Positions 61,322 to 64,000 of a stretch of DNA of 64,000 bases are shown here, one piece after another. Within the stretch, counting starts at the first letter, position 1, and each line of letters opens with the position of its first letter. The notes under the pieces are model-generated. The model did no database searches. It saw nothing but the letters and a program-made list of their open reading frames with translations, and was not told the DNA's origin. The translations under genes and the position numbers were made by a program. Location of the stretch: positions 124,001 through 188,000 of the forward strand of contig NKIK01000004.1 in assembly GCA_002256115.1 (NCBI GenBank), written 5' to 3'. This DNA comes from Burkholderiales bacterium PBB3 (GTDB taxonomy: Bacteria > Pseudomonadota > Gammaproteobacteria > Burkholderiales > Burkholderiaceae_C).

Positions 61322-63241
61322 TTACCGACTGTGCGATGTTAAGTGCGCCAGCGGCCCCGCCGCGCTGATACCCGGTGCCTTGCGGCGGGCACCGGTGCTG
61401 GCGGTGCTGGGTGCCATTTCATCCAGACCCTGGGTGGCATCGCTACCCAGCGCAGGCACGGCGGCTCCACGTTGCAGGGTCACGCCCACTACCAAGATGT
61501 CCACCATCAACAAGTGCAAGACCCGGCTGATCATGGGCACTTGGGTGTTGATGTCTTCCACGTGGTCCACGATCAAAGGCAGGTCTGACTTGCGCGCCAA
61601 CAGCGATTGGCTGGCCGTGATGGCAATCACTTTGGCACCCCGCGCCTGCGCCTTGTCGGCCACCTCCAGCAACTCAGGAATGCGCCCGCTGCTGCTGATG
61701 ATGAGGACGACGGTATCCGGGCTGACCAAATTTACCGCAAGCGCCTGCAAGCGTGGATCGGTATAGGCCACGGCAGACACGCCCACGCGCAGAAATTTGA
61801 ACTGTGCATCATCCGCAACCGCGCCGTAGTGGCCCACCGCATAAATCTCAAGGCGGGTGGAACCGGCAATCAAGCGCATGGCCTTGTCCATACTGTCGCG
61901 GTTCAGGTGGTCGCGGGCTTGCAATATGGCCGATGCCGTATTGCCCAGCACCTTGGCACCCAGCTCCAGCATGGAATCACTGCCAGTGACTTGGGTGTGG
62001 GTGATAGGAATGGTGCCCGTCAAACCCGAGGCCAGGCGCAGCTTGAAGTCTGACAGGCCTTCGCAGCCCATAGACCGACAAAACCGAATCACCGTGGGCT
62101 GGCTCACTTCGGCTGATTTGGCAATCTGCGCAATCGGGTCATTCAGCGCAGAGCGGGGCTGCGACAACACATGCTGCGCCACGCGTTGCTCTGCGGGCGA
62201 AAGGCTAGGCAATACGCGGCGGATCTGCCCCAAAATGGCAGAGCCATCGCCACCATCTAGCTCCTTAAGCTGGGACGACAAAATGACGGATGCACCGAGC
62301 AAAGTGGCGTCTGGCGCGGTGATCACGAAGGTGGGAATGCCCTTCATGTAATCCGTAAAGCGCCCCTTGTCCTCAAAGCGCTCTCTAAAGGGCGACTGAT
62401 CAAAATACTGGCCCAGGCGCGGCACAATGCCGCCGCCAATATAAATGCCGCCAAACGCACCTTGGGTCACTGCCAGATTGGCCGCCGCCGTGCCCAAGAT
62501 GGCGCAGAACACATCAATGGTTTCTTTGCAAATGGCGTCGCTGCCTTCCAGGGCCAGCTTGGTGATTTCTGGCGCACCCAGGTCAGACGCATGACGCCCG
62601 GCGCGCTCTGTCAAAGCACGGTGAATCAACTCAATACCGGGGCCAGACAGCAAGCGCTCAAACGACACGTGCGCATGGTTGCGCCACGCATATTGCAGAA
62701 TGAAAATTTCGCGCTCATCGTGCGGAGAAAAACTGGTGTGGCCGCCCTCGGTACCCAGCGCAATCCAGCCGTCATCGGCCGGGATCAGGCCCGAGACGCC
62801 CAAACCACTGCCCGCACCGATCAGGCCGACCACGCTGCGTGGCACCGCGGCACCGCTGCCAAACTGGCGGCGCTGCTGGGGCGACAAGCCGGGCACGGAC
62901 ATCGCCAACGCGGTGAAGTCATTGACCACAACCAAGTTGTCCAGTTGCAGGCGCTGGCGCATCTGCTCGATGGAAAACTTCCAGTGGTAGTTGGTCATGC
63001 GGACTTCATCGCCCGCCACGGGGTTGGCAATGGCCACCGCAGCGTGCTTGATGTCGCCCTGGGTCACGCCATTCAGGCCCGATACATAGGCCGTTACCGC
63101 GGCATAGAAGTCCGCAAAATCGGCACAACGCAAAGATGCGTTTTGCTCAAACACATGGGGTTCGACTTCGAGGGCAAACCGCGCAAAGGTGCCGCCAATA
63201 TCAGCAATCAGGCGGGGATGGTCAAAGCGCAGGTCAGACAT
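61322..63241 (-). CDS. Bifunctional glucokinase-RpiR-family regulator
   Basis: A 639-residue fusion. Residues 1-~330: ROK-unrelated (Glk-type) glucokinase with PRLIADIGGTFARFAL, VVNDFTALAMSVPGL, SGLGVSGLI and GGIYIGGGIVPRLG. Residues ~340-420: RpiR-type helix-turn-helix (SAEVSQPTVIRFCRSMGCEG). Residues ~470-600: SIS sugar-phosphate domain (LEIYAVGHYGAVADDAQFKF, VVLIISSSGRIPELLEVADK). Fused glucokinase/RpiR proteins are known in beta-proteobacteria; the sugar-phosphate product may regulate the same pathway. It is 27 nt from a second glucokinase gene in the same direction. Confidence 0.95.
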   Translation of the reverse strand: MSDLRFDHPRLIADIGGTFARFALEVEPHVFEQNASLRCADFADFYAAVTAYVSGLNGVTQGDIKHAAVAIANPVAGDEVRMTNYHWKFSIEQMRQRLQLDNLVVVNDFTALAMSVPGLSPQQRRQFGSGAAVPRSVVGLIGAGSGLGVSGLIPADDGWIALGTEGGHTSFSPHDEREIFILQYAWRNHAHVSFERLLSGPGIELIHRALTERAGRHASDLGAPEITKLALEGSDAICKETIDVFCAILGTAAANLAVTQGAFGGIYIGGGIVPRLGQYFDQSPFRERFEDKGRFTDYMKGIPTFVITAPDATLLGASVILSSQLKELDGGDGSAILGQIRRVLPSLSPAEQRVAQHVLSQPRSALNDPIAQIAKSAEVSQPTVIRFCRSMGCEGLSDFKLRLASGLTGTIPITHTQVTGSDSMLELGAKVLGNTASAILQARDHLNRDSMDKAMRLIAGSTRLEIYAVGHYGAVADDAQFKFLRVGVSAVAYTDPRLQALAVNLVSPDTVVLIISSSGRIPELLEVADKAQARGAKVIAITASQSLLARKSDLPLIVDHVEDINTQVPMISRVLHLLMVDILVVGVTLQRGAAVPALGSDATQGLDEMAPSTASTGARRKAPGISAAGPLAHLTSHSR

Positions 63242-63268
63242 GGAGAAATCACCTCATGGAGCAAAACA

Positions 63269-64000
63269 TCAAGAGAGGACATCCAATGCGCGACTCGCCC
63301 CGACCAGCGCCGGTGTTGACGCCGTAATCAGCCACACCGGCATGCTTTGCAGCAAGGCCTGGTAGCGGCCCTTGGCTTCAAACTGCTGGCGGAACAAGGC
63401 TTGGTCAAACGCTGCACCCAGGCGTGGGACGATCCCGCCGCCGATGTACAAGCCCCCCAAAGAACCAAGTGTAAGCGCCAGATTGCCAGCCACACTGCCC
63501 AAGAACCGGGTGAAGTACTCCACGGCCACGACGCACTGCGCATCGGTGCGGGCGATGGCGGCATCCGTCACATCGGCGGGGCTCAAGGCCTTAGGAGCCA
63601 CGCCCTCGGTGGCACACACCGCGTTGTACAGGTTGACCAAGCCAGGGCCTGACAAAACACGCTCGGCACTCACATGCGCGAAGGTCTTGCGCAGCGCGCT
63701 CAGCAGCGCGGCTTCGCGGTCATCCGCAGCGGCCAGAGTGACATGCCCGCCCTCGCCGCTCAAAGCGGTGTATTGCCCCTTGCCATCGGCAATCAGGCCG
63801 GACACCCCCAAGCCGGTACCAGGCCCGAGCAAAGCGATGGTCTGGTCTGCAATAGCAGCACCGCCACCGATGGCAAGCAAATCCGAAGGCTTGAGTGCGG
63901 GCAAGCTCAAAGCCAGTGATGTGAAATCATTGACCACCAAACACCGCTGCAGCCCCATGGTCTGTTGAAACTCAGCAATGGAGAAGCGCCAATCGTTGTT
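63269..64000 (-). CDS. glk: Glucokinase, N-terminal part outside the window
   Basis: The frame is open to the right window edge, so ~90 N-terminal residues (including the phosphate-1 loop) are missing. What is seen is Glk-type: VVNDFTSLALSLPALKPSDL, GPGTGLGVSGLIADGKGQYT, EGGHVTLAAADDREAALLSA and GGLYIGGGIVPRLGAAFDQA. It is a paralogue of the Glk domain in the neighbouring fusion protein (same motifs, different sequence). It precedes the fusion gene in transcription order, so the two are probably one operon. Confidence 0.92.
   Translation of the reverse strand, partial: NNDWRFSIAEFQQTMGLQRCLVVNDFTSLALSLPALKPSDLLAIGGGAAIADQTIALLGPGTGLGVSGLIADGKGQYTALSGEGGHVTLAAADDREAALLSALRKTFAHVSAERVLSGPGLVNLYNAVCATEGVAPKALSPADVTDAAIARTDAQCVVAVEYFTRFLGSVAGNLALTLGSLGGLYIGGGIVPRLGAAFDQALFRQQFEAKGRYQALLQSMPVWLITASTPALVGASRALDVLS

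Overview
The window looks like a chromosome segment of a betaproteobacterium in the Comamonadaceae (Rhodoferax/Polaromonas-like). This is inferred from gene order (rdgB-rph-phosphatase-kinase-yicC-gmk-rpoZ-spoT-greB, gcvTHP behind a tandem glycine riboswitch, a urease cluster with hupE between ureA and ureB), from protein sequence character, and from dispersed short palindromic repeats. Most of it is GC-rich coding DNA; a few AT-richer patches mark acquired or decaying DNA.

Layout. 1-4.6 kb: an envelope-protein pair, a LysR/class A beta-lactamase divergent pair and small secreted proteins. 4.6-9.3 kb: a LuxR-type response regulator and a 1205-residue fusion of an NCS1-type permease with a hybrid histidine kinase. 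9.5-16.1 kb: urease genes ureA-hupE-ureB-ureC-(GNAT, antisense abrB/doc)-ureE-ureF-ureG, with no ureD in the window, ending at tRNA-Ser(UGA). 16.3-20 kb: an unrecognised possible nuclease-like gene, a pilin, hipBA and a DUF2835 protein. 20-34.5 kb: a patatin/beta-barrel protein, binding protein, esterase, MntA/HepT, FKBP, an Lrp pseudogene, two GSTs, a Fic gene flanked by direct repeats, a GATase, a CBS protein, a flavin-dependent halogenase-like protein, a Phd/PIN module and a Kef-type antiporter. 34.5-44 kb: housekeeping genes (hemW to greB). 44.1-47.3 kb: scar of an integrated element (3' fragment of tRNA-Arg, xis/int remnants, IS200-type element, a truncated oxygenase). 47.4-51 kb: acyl-CoA ligase, FitAB-type module, small hypotheticals. 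51.2-59.4 kb: glycine riboswitch-gcvT-gcvH-gcvP, then a second glycine riboswitch-dadA-sdaA, together a glycine/serine catabolic block. 59.5-64 kb: RRM protein, GH18 chitinase, Glk-RpiR fusion and a second glucokinase that runs off the window.

The most unusual signal is the density of short repeats and how often they sit inside reading frames. (1) About ten copies of a ~58-nt element, two of them inside CDSs (hupE signal peptide, gcvT) and one supplying the rph stop codon. (2) Four ~94-107-nt hairpins with a conserved AAGGAGGAGC...GGGGGACA core; two are exactly 94 nt with 26-nt arms that differ from each other at six positions yet pair perfectly. One lies in frame in the permease-kinase fusion and two lie side by side at the edge of the urease locus. 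(3) A REP-like palindrome in frame in ureC and another between gcvH and gcvP. (4) A repeat-like GC-rich tail on dadA. The pattern resembles protein-coding palindromic elements.
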